From: Pseudevernia furfuracea
Taxonomy: Eukaryota > Ascomycota > Lecanoromycetes > Lecanorales > Parmeliaceae
DNA: 64,000 bases
NCBI GenBank assembly: GCA_022315425.1
Contig: JAIUPT010000037.1
Location: 248,001 to 312,000 of the forward strand
Reading direction: 5' to 3'
The position numbers were made by a program, and so were the translations under genes. The notes beneath the pieces were generated by a model. The model was not told the DNA's origin. It saw only the letters and a program-made list of their open reading frames with translations, and made no database searches. Shown in pieces: positions 20,701 through 31,402 of the stretch; positions within the stretch are counted from its first letter, which is position 1, and each line of letters opens with the position of its first letter.

Positions 20701-21270
20701 GCGACACTTAGCCTTATCCTTCACAAACCCGACTCGACCATTCTCAGCGAAGGTACAATGTGGTGGATACTGCTGCATCACCTCAAACGCGCCCTCACAG
20801 TCCTCCTCCTCGAACTCGCCTTCCGCGCCGAACACATGCCGTCCGACGCGAGCGAGATCCTCGCAGAAGCTAAAGCGGCCGTCAACTGGCTTCATGATAT
20901 TCGCAACTCTAGTTCCGACGCGCGTCGCACCTGTTCCCGTATGCGTCAGCTGCTCCGACTCGCGGCGCAGAAAGTTGGCGGCGACACATCGGATATGATG
21001 ACGTCTTCGGAGGAGGAGGCAGCGTTGGCCGACTATGACACTGCTGACCAAAGCGCTTTACCGCCTCGTGGTCTCTACGGTGAGGCGACTCAGGGCCAGT
21101 TGCGGGACTATGGGGATATGACCGCGTGGAACGAGTTGGATCAGTTTGGGTTCCTGAGAGCGGAGGGGGGAGGGGGGAGTCTGTTCCCAACGATGAGTGA
21201 GATTGAGAGGATGGGTGAGGGGCAAGGGGAGGATTATGATATGGACGGCTCCGGGAGCTTTGGATTCTGA
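17798..21270 (+). CDS. SAM–HMG-box–Zn2Cys6–fungal regulator fusion transcription factor
   Basis: Predicted nuclear regulator with two kinds of DNA-binding domain. Five exons: 17798-17917, 17968-18794, 19017-19128, 19187-19917 and 19965-21270; 1,031 aa, all junctions in frame. Residues 1-60 form a SAM domain (SWLGMDRYLERFIEAGFDSW, NVSLGHRRKLQREI). An HMG box spans about 110-178 (NAPERPYSAYVLF, MGEKWQRLPRDQKEVW). A Zn cluster has C277, C280, C287, C294, C297 and C304. A short helix (WQKLKAYEELLLKF) precedes the fungal_trans region (AYFSTIHLSFPILDKKDF, GLAIRSAQALGLHLRD). The 222-nt third-exon boundary intron and the GTACTA donor at 19129 are the weakest parts of the model. The C-terminus is acidic, with a Gly-rich patch. 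Confidence 0.88.
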
Positions 21271-24091
21271 CATTGCTCATTTCCCAGGGCTTGAAGGAGA
21301 GAGATATCATTTGAGTGGTTCCCCAAGAATGCTATGATAAGGCTTCTTTGCATATTATTAACGAGACCACACAACATTAATGGGATATGATCAGCGAGCA
21401 TATGATACCTGCTCGTTTAGCCCAAACCTTTAGAAAAGTTGGGTGTTTAGATAGAACAGAAATCGGGCAATATGACGACGTCTCCAACTCTCTCGCACAT
21501 TTCCGCTTTAACGAAACTTGGCTGCTTTTGAATAATAATCGCTAGCTTTTCTCTGAAAAAACCAAATCATCGATATACCCTTTTGCCTTTTTTAAAAAGC
21601 CTAGGTACCAAGCAAGGTTCCTACCGCGGACGAAAAGGCTGACACTCCGACAAACCACTGTTTTTTTCTTCTTCTTCCCCCTTTTCCCTTTGTATAGGTA
21701 AGGTACATTAACTCTTATTTTCCATCTTCCATAGCTACGATAGGCTATTATTATTCCAGACCCTTAAGTATACGAACTGAACCCAGACGTAGAAGGGTGG
21801 ATGATTTTAATAATAATAAATACGATCAATGATGCTTCGGGAGGTCATCTCTTTGAGAAGGGGGCAACTACTCTTTCGAGGCATATAAGTACTCGAAATA
21901 AAAAATAACGATAAAAATAAAACTTGGGGGAATAAATAGAGTACTTTTCCCGTATTTTTTTTTTTTTTTTTTGGAGTAGAGTACCTCGAAGAGTGCCCCC
22001 GAAGAGTAATAAGAGTGCCACCCGAAGAGTAAGAGTGCCCCCCGAAGAGTGCCCCCGGAAGAGTACCCCCCGAAGAGTGCCCCCCGGAAGAGTGCTTTCG
22101 GAATGCTACCCCTAAAAAGTAGAGTTGGAAGGGGCGGCCTTGAAGGCTTTTGCAGCTAGCCATATATAGCATAGCTTCTTGGCATGAAGGGGTATAAGGT
22201 ATCGGCTTCCTTCCATAGATAGAGTAGATTCTACATCATCATCCTTCTACCCACTGGGACCGAGTCTTCTTGTCCGACCTTCCTTCTCAAAGCTCAAAGC
22301 CCAAAGCCAAACCCCACTACTGCCCACAACCGGACTGCTTACCTTACCTTGCCTTACGGAGTACATACCTACAGTGTCTTCCCCAACCGAGAAAACATAC
22401 CATCACTTTCTGCCCTTCCCTTCCCTCCCTGCCCGCTACCTAGGTACTAGAGTACGATGCCGACTCACACACAACTGCGGATCAAGTAGGGTTAGAGCTA
22501 GGGTTAGGGTCTGACACCCTCGGCACGCAAAACAGGGGGGGGGCCCAAAGTTCGTGTCTTATTTCCTTGGATGAAGGTGAAGGGGGGGCCACAGGCTCGA
22601 CAGGTAATCAATCGGGTTGAAGATATATACACAGTATGGTGCGGGTGTGTAGAAGGAGGATAAGGTAGGTACCTAGATGGTTGGGATTCGAAGCGACATC
22701 TGGATAGTGAATACTGTGTATAGGTTAGATGAATGAAGGGGATACATACGGACCAACTGTGTAAGAAAACTTTTTCGTGGCTTCCCGGGCTGATTGATTG
22801 ATTGATTGGATGTACGGAGTCGGGAGTACCTAAGGTATACGGTATACCAAGCGTGCCAAGTAATAAGGTAAGTTATAAAAAAGCTCGAGAGCCGCGCACT
22901 GCGCACTGCGCACACGTTTTTTGGTTTCGATTTCGGAGAAGCAGAGCCGAGAAGTGCTTTAACTGTGAACGTGTCTAGCGCCGGAGCTAGCTTGAGCTTA
23001 CAGCAGGCATCAAGGGCCCCTCCCCCTATCATCGACTTGAACTTTATCAAGTCAGCAAAAAGCGTGGGCCGATCGTTTTTCATGCAGGGTTGAAAGGGGG
23101 GGCGCGTGAGCGGTGAGATGTGTGTGTGTTTTGTGTGTGTGAGATATGTGAGAAGAATAATAATATATGATCATGTGATGTGACGAAGGAAAAGCATTTT
23201 GTGCTTGTTGAAGGCAGTAAAGGGAATATTCATCATTTACTATACCGTACATATGAAAATAATGAAAAAGGAGTGACACTCAGAGTACACACCGCAATTA
23301 TGACATAAAACCCACATGTCATGGCGCCGACAGATGGAAAAAGGGAGAAACGGCTGCACCTCGCAACTGTCTCGCCATAGGAGATTGGGCTTATTCGATA
23401 TCACGCTTTACTTCTATCGGACTAGTAGAAGCAATATTCCGCGCTGGTCCTGGGAGAAGCCACACAGCGCTTCATATCTTTGGAAATTGGATCAACCTTT
23501 GGCCACTCTCCCCCATGATTGTTATTTCAGGGTTGCAGCTTGTTCTCCTATTCTCTGTCATCGTACCTAGGTAATTTCTTGTTTGCTTCTTGCCAAACAT
23601 CCTCTTCTCCACCAGGACACTTTCTTCATACCCGCCACGCCCACACGCCCACACGCAAACATTATTAATTTTTTCTTTTTCCAACAGCCCAACTCGCGGT
23701 CAAGGAAACGTCGAAGCCTAACCTCCTTTTATCAGTAACCTTTCAACGCCGCCTAAACTTTCATTGGCTGTTGCCTGCAGTTCATCCACACCAGTCAGAA
23801 GTCAGAACAAAGGAGAAGAAAAAAAAGTGGTCAGCCCAGGCCTGGCACCGATCGCTCGCAACTCGCATCTGCACGCCTGCAAGGCTGCATTCCTGTGCAC
23901 ACCTCCTTGCCGTCGAATGCTCCAATGACATTCTCGCGACCCGTCTGACTCGCATTCTTGACCCATTTCAAAACACTACAACAAGCTTACCGTGCTACAT
24001 CACCACTTGCTGCAGCAAACAAATTCCTCAAAAAGCTGCGACACCTTCGACATCTCACTCTTACCCATGAAGCCCTAGAAACATTATCAAA
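21271..24091. other. 2.8-kb gene-free gap rich in simple repeats
   Basis: Contains an 18-nt T run (about 21955-21972), a GAAGAGTGCCCCC minisatellite, telomere-like TTAGGG motifs near 22487-22512, a TTGA tract near 22790-22807 and TG-rich sequence near 23118-23142. Several GGTACCTA-type motifs recur. Short minus-strand frames at 22673-23083 and 23052-23279 lack family resemblance. The last 400 bp is the promoter side of the GDS1 gene. Confidence 0.65.
21987..22100 (+). repeat. GAAGAGTGCCCCC minisatellite
   Basis: About eight imperfect units of 11-14 bp built on GAAGAGTGCCCCC, with C-run length varying between units. It follows an 18-nt poly-T run. Confidence 0.88.
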
Positions 24092-25485
24092 ATGCCGTAC
24101 AACACTCGTCGCAAGTCTTTGTCTCTCCCGTCCTTGGGGATACAGTTGCCCAACGCCTCCCGAGCTCACCGCCCTTCGATTTCCAAAGCCTCGCCTGCCA
24201 CGGAAATGCCTCAACAACCACCAACGAAGAAAATAAAGCGGTCGCATACCTCAACTTCACCTCCTCCCATATCGCCATCAAGACCAAAATCATCAGCGAC
24301 CTCACATTCCACCAAGGCTGTGTCATTTGCCGATCGACCTAAGAGCAGTGGCCGCGTTGCGTACGAACACACCCCGCCACCTTCACCACGTGCTTCGACA
24401 GACAACAGAGTCGATACAGAGGGCATAAATGATGATATCGTGGTTGGTGTGATCGAGCAGCTAGAAAAGACCGGGAATAGGCCACACTTGATCAAAGAGC
24501 TTTCCACCGTCCTGTCCAGTATAAGCGATGCCGTGTCCAGGTAAGAAATCCTCATGTGCCATCAAGTCCACGACCCTTGTGCTGACCATTATCACGTAGC
24601 TCGGCGAATCCGGCGGCCCTACTCTCATCACGACTGTCCGCATACCTCAAGCGCCCATGGAGTGCCCTGTCGCCTTGCCCACTCGATAAAGAGTTGACCA
24701 CCGTCCACCCTCGCAAAGTCTACTACTTCCTCACCACACTTCCTCGTCAAGACTTTCCCACCGCCCCCTCAGACATCATCATCTCGGCACATTCTGGAGG
24801 TAAAGGGGGAAGGCGCATAATATCTCCCAGCATCAGTAGCGCAAGCATCGATGAAGACACCGAGGCTGCAGAGGAACGAAAACGTGATGCCTTGAGTCCC
24901 AGTCCAGAAATTTTCTTTTCCGAGGACCTTGATGTTGTGCCTGGCATCGAAGGCGACTTCGCAACACCACCGACGCCTGCAGGGTCGTCATTTTCTGGAA
25001 GGTCAAGCTTAGCAAGAGATGGGTCGAACGGTTCTTCGTCAGATATTGCGCTCTCACACAACCACAAAGCTGCAAGCCCTCCACTCGAAGGAGACGAAAA
25101 GGAATTCACCCAGACGGCGAGCAGTATGCGCATGCGAGGCATGAGCTTAGACGACCCGACAATCAGACCATCAACTGAAGACTCGAGTGAAGTGGTGGTC
25201 GAAGAGACTGAGGAAGAGAAAGCAAAAAGAAATCGCGAAGCTGCAGAAGCATTATTTGGTGGGCATCACGGCCAGGATTCCAGCTTGATGATTACGAACA
25301 GCCCATTGATGAAAGCCATACAACCAATCATGGTTGGGAAAGAAAGCAAGCAAGGAGGAGAAGACGCGGAAATGAAAGAGTCGATTTCCATACTGGGAGA
25401 CAGTGGGGTTGGGTTGACGTGGGATACCAGAGAAGCGGAAGACATACAAATAGAGGATCTAGACGACCTCTTTGGAGCGTTTTGA
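24092..25485 (+). CDS. GDS1 winged-helix domain protein
   Basis: Predicted nuclear protein with a GDS1-type winged helix; yeast Gds1 is linked to nuclear control of mitochondrial function, but the molecular role is unclear. Two exons (24092-24540 and 24600-25485; 59-nt intron), 444 aa. The N-terminal third is basic and Ser/Pro-rich, with KKIKR as a possible nuclear signal. The winged helix spans about 115-210: DDIVVGVIEQLEKTGNRPHL, then RLSAYLKRPWSALSPCPLDK, and VHPRKVYYFLTTLPRQ. The intron lies inside this domain. The remainder is acidic and disordered, ending in IQIEDLDDLFGAF, which looks like an acidic activation tail. Confidence 0.85.
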
Positions 25486-26173
25486 GGAGCTGGATGATCC
25501 CTCAAGGATCTAGCGCAGATATCAGGAGAACACTGTATTGGAGTTATATCCGCTCACCATCTTCACTTCGATGTGTACATAACCTAGTTGGCACTGTACT
25601 ATACAAGCAAACGAAACAATGAATGGCTGTACAAGTGTTTTGTGTTTTCTCCCGGAGAATGTGATTGTTTTGATCTAGTGGTAGCTGTTCTGGCACATCG
25701 GTGTCTGTGCTCCTAGCTTGTTCGTGCTTGAAAATGTTCGAGGAAGATTTCACAAGTTGAAGCTATAAAAAAACAGGTCAAATAAACCGACCATACACGG
25801 ACTTCCAGATGTAAGTCTGCCGCATTCGCCGCCCTAGGTGCTGGTATGCATGGTGGAGGATGTCAAGAATCGTGGTGGAGGATCGCAACCATGAGGAAGT
25901 CTCGAAGTGTATCTTATTGATCTTTCTGCCCAACCGTAGACGCTAGTGAAGCCTTGGCAAGTTTCACAAACCTCCACCTCCACATTTTCTTATTTTATTT
26001 ATTTTGTTTCGCACCACCACCCTCCCAAGGTCCGATTTTTGTCAGTAACATTGTCGCCCAGAACTTTGTTCTTGGCATCTGTCAGAGACTGCCTTAAATT
26101 TTCTGCTCCCTCACCTTCGACCTCGTCCGCGCTTCACTAGCTGGTCGCACAACTCGAGGACCGAGACTTCAAC
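25486..26173. other. Intergenic; 5' leader of the SR-protein gene
   Basis: No gene seen. The segment 25960-26173 is pyrimidine-rich, as expected for the promoter and leader of the downstream gene. Confidence 0.6.
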
Positions 26174-27985
26174 ATGTCTGCAGAAGTCTCCTCCACTCGT
26201 CTCTACCTGGGCAATCTTCCTCGCGACGGTATGCTCAAGCCAACCCCATGATCCCATCTTTCCTCTACGCGCTCTGTACCTGAGGTCGACCCATAACACT
26301 GGACGGAGTCTTTTTTGCGCTCAGCCTTGTACAATGTTTGGCTCCTTCACCTCTGGCTTCGAAAGGATCCATGATGGAATGGCCCACACCTACTGGCATT
26401 TTCAGCACCTCTGACAGGACTCGCTGACCACCACTACCACAGTCACGAAGGAAGACATCCAGAACCACTTCAAGGATGGTACTGGAAACATTACCGAGAT
26501 CAAGCTCATGAATGGCTTCGGCTTCATTGAGTACGATGATGCATTGGATGCTAGGGATGTGGTTCCTGGTGAGCTCTCAATGCCTACGTGGCACAAAGCC
26601 TCCCCACGAGACATTTGCTGACGCCTTCATCTATAGCTTTCCGTACGTGTATCCCCACCTTTACCGCCTGAAGCCAGAACACCATTAACATTGGCATACA
26701 TGAAGATGGATCCGATATGAACGGATCCCGCTTGACCGTTCAATTTGCCCGCGGCTCCCGTCAACGTGACTTTCCTGCGCCTGACCGTACGCACCCTCGT
26801 CCCAGACGCACGGCCTATCGCATGCAGATCTCTGGTCTTCCAGGGGAAACCAGTTGGCAGGTTAGCTCTCTACTTCACTACATCTGTTCTTGGCCCTTGG
26901 TTCTTGGATCTATGGATGGTGCTCGTTGAGGTCCCTGTCTGTGGCTCCATTAGGAGTCTCCACTTTTTGCGCTCTCCAGCTACGTATTGTTGCCCTGTAA
27001 CCTGCATCCAGTGCGAAGAACAGTCGAAAGTCTGGACCTTTTCGTTGGCCTGAACTAGCCATTCACTGGCCAGATTGGTCCGAGGATTGGATGGCTTGGC
27101 TGCTTTGACCCAAGACAAGACCTCATACCCCACATGCTCGCTTGTCTTTATTTTGGGGATGTTCTGGACTGGTGATCTCGCGTACAATGTTCTCCAGACC
27201 CTGGAGAGCAGGAGAACAGTCTTTGGGCCTTTCATTCCTAATTGGCTGGGCTGTACGCACCTGGACTCGGACTTACTTGGACCTTAGGATCTCAAAGATT
27301 TTGCACGTCGCTCAGGACTTGACGTCGTCTACTCCGAGGTTGGCCGCGACCGCGATGGCAAAGGGTGAGATCTATACAGTTATTCAACATCGTATTTGCA
27401 TTAACAGCGCTAGATTTGTGGAGTTTGAGACGGCCGGTGACCTCAAAGTCGCTGTTGACAAACTGGACAATCAGGATTTCAAAGGAGCTAGCGTTCGCTG
27501 CCTGTCTGATGTACGTGTTCCCACTCATATCTCTAGCTAATCAGCTCCACGACTAAGCCCGTCTACAGACCCAAGACGAGGTTCCCCGCAACGACCGCTA
27601 CCGCTCTCGCTCGCCCCCTCCATTCCGTCGAGGTGGCGGCTATCCACCATCTGACGGCTACTACGGCCGTGGCCCACCTCCCTCCCGTGGCTACAGCCCC
27701 CGTCGTGATGATTACCGTCGCCGCTCCCCGCCCCGTGATGATTACTACTCCCGTCACAGCAGCTACCGTTCTCCACCACCACCTCGCGCAGCTCGTCCAC
27801 CCATTGACGACCCTTATCCACCACCCACTCGTGGCGGCTACCGCGATGATCCTTACGGCGCTCCACCTCGTCGTGGATATGAGGATCCGTATGCCGCCAA
27901 CGGATATGATAGGCCTAGGGCTCGATCGCCCCCGAGGGCTTATGGCGGATACGATGAGCGTCCCCCGCCCCCGAGATACTGGTGA
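26174..27985 (+). CDS. SR-type splicing factor, two RRMs and RS-like tail (Srp2-like)
   Basis: RNA-binding splicing factor, nuclear. Seven exons: 26174-26228, 26443-26568, 26637-26642, 26706-26860, 27288-27364, 27414-27510 and 27569-27985; 310 aa. RRM1 covers about 8-75 (STRLYLGNLPRD = RNP2; NGFGFIEYDD = RNP1; SRLTVQFARG). RRM2 covers about 98-165 (YRMQISGLPGETSWQDLKDF; KGFVEFETAGDL), with the SWQDLKDF heptad typical of pseudo-RRMs in SR proteins. The tail is rich in RS, RD, PP and GY (YRSRSPPPFRRGG). Exon 3 is a 6-nt microexon whose inclusion is required to keep frame. Introns of 214 and 427 nt are long for this genome and may serve autoregulation. Confidence 0.9.
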
Positions 27986-28887
27986 TTGCTCCTCTTCTTC
28001 TCCGCGCAGGAGGAGCCTTTGATCGAGGACAGCTGCTTATTATAACAGAACCCCCGAACTCCTTTTCCCGCCCTGCCAACACGACCCTTCCAGTCGGTAG
28101 TGGTGACTCTCGGCCATCGGTGTTTTAGAATCTGGGAGGCTGCGTACTGCAAGTACCTGTGCACAGAGATTTGGAAAATTGCTTCGGAGGTCAAAGATAA
28201 TCCTGTCAGACTGTGGCAAGCTTGGAGCGCCCCCCTCTCGCAGATTTTCCTGCTCAGCCTGTCGCCTAGTAAAATGCTTTGCCCTACTCACCCACCCCAC
28301 ATGTAACTTTGACGGAACTGTCCAAGGACGTAGCTGCAGCTGTGTGCGTAATGAATGAAGCCTGAGGCTCCCCGACTTGAATTTCAGTGGACCCTTTACT
28401 TACCCGTTCACACTACACACTACACACGCACGTTGAATGCCCAGCTTTTTAAATTCGATTTTGCCAACATAGAGGACTGGACCGTGTTTGCAGAGCCGAT
28501 TAGAAAACCCCCGGGTTCGATTTCCTGCCCATCCATCCATCTGCCTGCCTGCCTGGCTGTCTTGTCGTACTAGTAGGACCCAGCGACATGCCATGCCACA
28601 TGCTCTGCATCGAATTGGACAGCAAACAATCTCCCCCCCCCCCTCTCCCACCACCCACCCTTATTCCGAAAAGACCAAGCGTGCCTTGCATGCCTATTTT
28701 CTAGCACTAACAAACCAATCCATCCACACCACCTTCTCAACTCACATCCCACATGTACAATCCACATGCGTAAGCCATACATATATACCACTCCATCATG
28801 TACACTGGTTCAATCGTCGAATCAAAAGGACCGATCCGACCACCGGGACTCTTGATCCATCTCATCTCATCTCATCTCCTCTGGTAT
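27986..28887. other. Convergent intergenic space, no gene seen
   Basis: Lies between the 3' ends of the SR gene and the ETF-QO gene. It includes an 11-nt C run (about 28633) and an ATCTC repeat (about 28858-28880) just past the ETF-QO stop. Confidence 0.65.
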
Positions 28888-31025
28888 CTAGGTCATGAAA
28901 TATTTCGGTCCTTCGCCTCCTTGCGGTGTCTAGGGCCGAGAATATCAGTGGTTGGTTCTTGTTTCTGGGGGATTGTGAATGTATGGGTCTGGGGGGTAGA
29001 TGTGTGGGTGTGCTTACCTGCCAATTGATATCCTGCGCCGGTGCCTTGATGTCGCAAGTCTTGCAGTGGATGCAACTGATCCGAGTCCATCAGCTCCCCA
29101 CTACATACAAAAAAGAAACCATAGCAAGAGAGATTATGTCTCAGGCGGTAAGACAGACAGGGAAGAGTACACATACTTCTGCGCATTGATCTGGAACTTA
29201 ACCCCAAACTCCTTGTCTCCATCGTCCACATATTCATAGACGCCAGCCGGGCAGAATCGATTCTCAATCCCCTTGTACTTGGGCCACTGATCATTCTTAT
29301 GCTTGTCCCAATCCTTCACTTGCAAATGCACAGGTTGATCTTCTTCATGGTTCGTTCCCGTCCTGCTCACACTCGTCAAGATATCGAACGAGATCTGACC
29401 ATCCGGTTTCGGGTACTCGATCTGTGGACACTCGGACGCCAGCTTCGTAGCAGCGTAGTCGCCGGGTTCTTTATGCTTGAGCGTCCAAGGCGTTTTGCCG
29501 CGGAAGAGGTAGGCTTCTAGGCCGGAATACATGATACCGCCGTAGAGACCGAGGGGTGAGTGGAAGGAGGGACGCATGTTACGGACTTGTTTTAATTCAC
29601 TCCATATGGAGCTGGAGCGGAGGGCGTCTTCGTAATCGTACAGGAAGACGGTGCCGCTGTCTGGGTTTGATGTTAAAGCTGCATAGGCAGCTTGAGCAGC
29701 GAGCATGCCGCTTCGCATCGCTGTATGGGTGCCTTTGATTTTGGGGACGTTGAGGAAACCTGCTGTGTCGCCGATGAGGGCTCCGCCGGGGAAGGCGCAT
29801 TTGGGAATGGATTGGAAACCGCCTTCGTTGAGGGCTCGGGCGCCGTAGGAAATACATTTGCCGCCTTCGATGACGGATTTGTAGATGGGGTGGTGTTTCA
29901 TTTTCTGAAATTCGCCATAGGGAGAGAGCCAGGGGTTGGGGTAGTCGAGACCAACGACAAGACCTAGAGAGACGAGATTATCGCCGAAATGGTATAGCCA
30001 TCCGCCTCCGTAGGTAGATGAGGGCAATGGATAGCCCATTGTGTGGACGATCTCCCCTTTCTTGAACTTCTCCGGCTTGACTTCCCAGACCTCCTTGAGT
30101 CCCAACCCATACGTCTGAGGCTGGCTGTCCCGGCGTAGATCAAATTTCTTGATGACTTGCTTGGTCAAACTACCATGACAACCTTCAGCAAAGAGAGTGA
30201 CTCTGGCATGAAACTCCATACCACGCTCGAACGAAGATTTGGGCTTCCCACTGCGGGAAATGCCCAGATCATTCGTAGCCACGCCCTTTACTGACCCATC
30301 CGTCGAGTTGTACAGCACCTCACTGGCCGCAAAGCCAGGATAGACCTCCACGCCTACTTCCTCCGCTCTCTCCCCCAGCCATTTGCAGAACTGATTCAAA
30401 CTTATGATATAATTGCCCTTATTGTTCATCTGCGGAGGCGCGGGGATTGGTATAGCGCTATTCTTGGTAAGAAACCGCATCTTATCATGAGTAGCCGGGG
30501 TAGCATTTTCGAAACGTGACGGGTTATCCGCATTATTCCAGTCAGGGAGCAGTTCGTTGACGGCGGACGGTTCGATGACATTTCCGGAGACGATGTGAGC
30601 GCCTAGCTCGCCTGCTTTCTCGAGAAGAAGAACACGGAAGTCTTCATTTCCGGCTTCGTTGGCGATCTGTTTGAGGCGAATGGCTGCGCTGAGGCCGGCG
30701 GGTCCTGCAAGACATTAGCATGCTTCAAAAGCGGATTGCCGCAGGACATACCGCCGCCTACGATGCAGACATCGACCTCATCGCTCTCACGCTCCTGTTC
30801 CCGGGGGTCAAATGAGTCATCGACGTCTGCAAGGCGTCGCCATGGAGTAATTGAGAAGGTCTTTCTGCTGATTAAAGGGCAATTGGGTCTCGATGGCTGC
30901 AGGAGGCACCGCCGCCGCCGCGTGGGGGGGAAATGTGAATAAGCTCTCCGGGTGGTTGGTACAAAGACATTCGATGTGCTTAGACTTCTTCTAGCAAAAA
31001 CAGATATCGGGGTCCTGGAAGCCAT
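28888..31025 (-). CDS. CIR2: Electron transfer flavoprotein-ubiquinone oxidoreductase
   Basis: Mitochondrial inner-membrane iron-sulfur flavoprotein that passes electrons from ETF (fatty-acid and amino-acid oxidation) to ubiquinone. Four exons: 30752-31025, 29177-30704, 29018-29075 and 28888-28929; 633 aa, usual for the family. An Arg/Ser-rich mitochondrial presequence precedes the FAD-binding DVCIVGGGPAGLSAAIRL (the first intron splits GGG). Further motifs are GAHIVSGNVIEP, FAEGCHGSLTKQ and GGALIGDTAGFLNVPKIKG. The 4Fe-4S ligands are in RFCPAGVYEY and NCIHCKTCDIKAPAQDINW. The last two exons are 58 and 42 nt. The symbol is by analogy with yeast CIR2. Confidence 0.95.
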
Positions 31026-31402
31026 AATTATAATACAGGGAAGGAGTGCTGAACATTTGTCTGAGAGAAAGGAAAGAGACTGCTCGTGGGTAACATGCAA
31101 TTGTCGATTGCCATCCCCGCAGAAGCCTCGGCTTGATAGAGATGACCAATCAGATCCACTCCATTGTCAATTACAAGACCATTGTGGCTATATACGTTAT
31201 AGATGAAGATAAAAGCACATATATACAGCTACATAACCGGATATAATTGAGAAGCATTTAGGAAGTGAAAGGGTTGCTGTTATATACTATGACTTTTCGA
31301 TCTCCAATCCAACTAACTCCCTGTCCTAGGCATTGAATCCAACTTCCAATTCTGCTTTTTCTCCCCTTACCCCAGTAACCATGCAGGCGTGCCTACACAT
31401 CA

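Noticed and set aside
20527..21051. 174-codon minus ORF
   Set aside because: Antisense to the fungal_trans domain of the fusion regulator; codon pattern supports the plus strand.
2146..21270. Secondary-metabolite cluster (MFS pump, methyltransferase, two regulators)
   Set aside because: No polyketide synthase, peptide synthase, terpene cyclase or P450 is present; the methyltransferase is Oms1-like; the pump lies beyond a decayed gap.
21987..22100. CRISPR-like array
   Set aside because: Units are contiguous 11-14-bp minisatellite copies without spacers, and the genome is eukaryotic.
22673..23083. 136-codon minus-strand ORF
   Set aside because: No recognisable domain; lies among microsatellites and telomere-like repeats with no splice partners.
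27633..28022. 129-codon plus ORF and antisense Gly-rich ORFs
   Set aside because: They are other-frame readings of the RS/GY-rich last exon of the SR gene.
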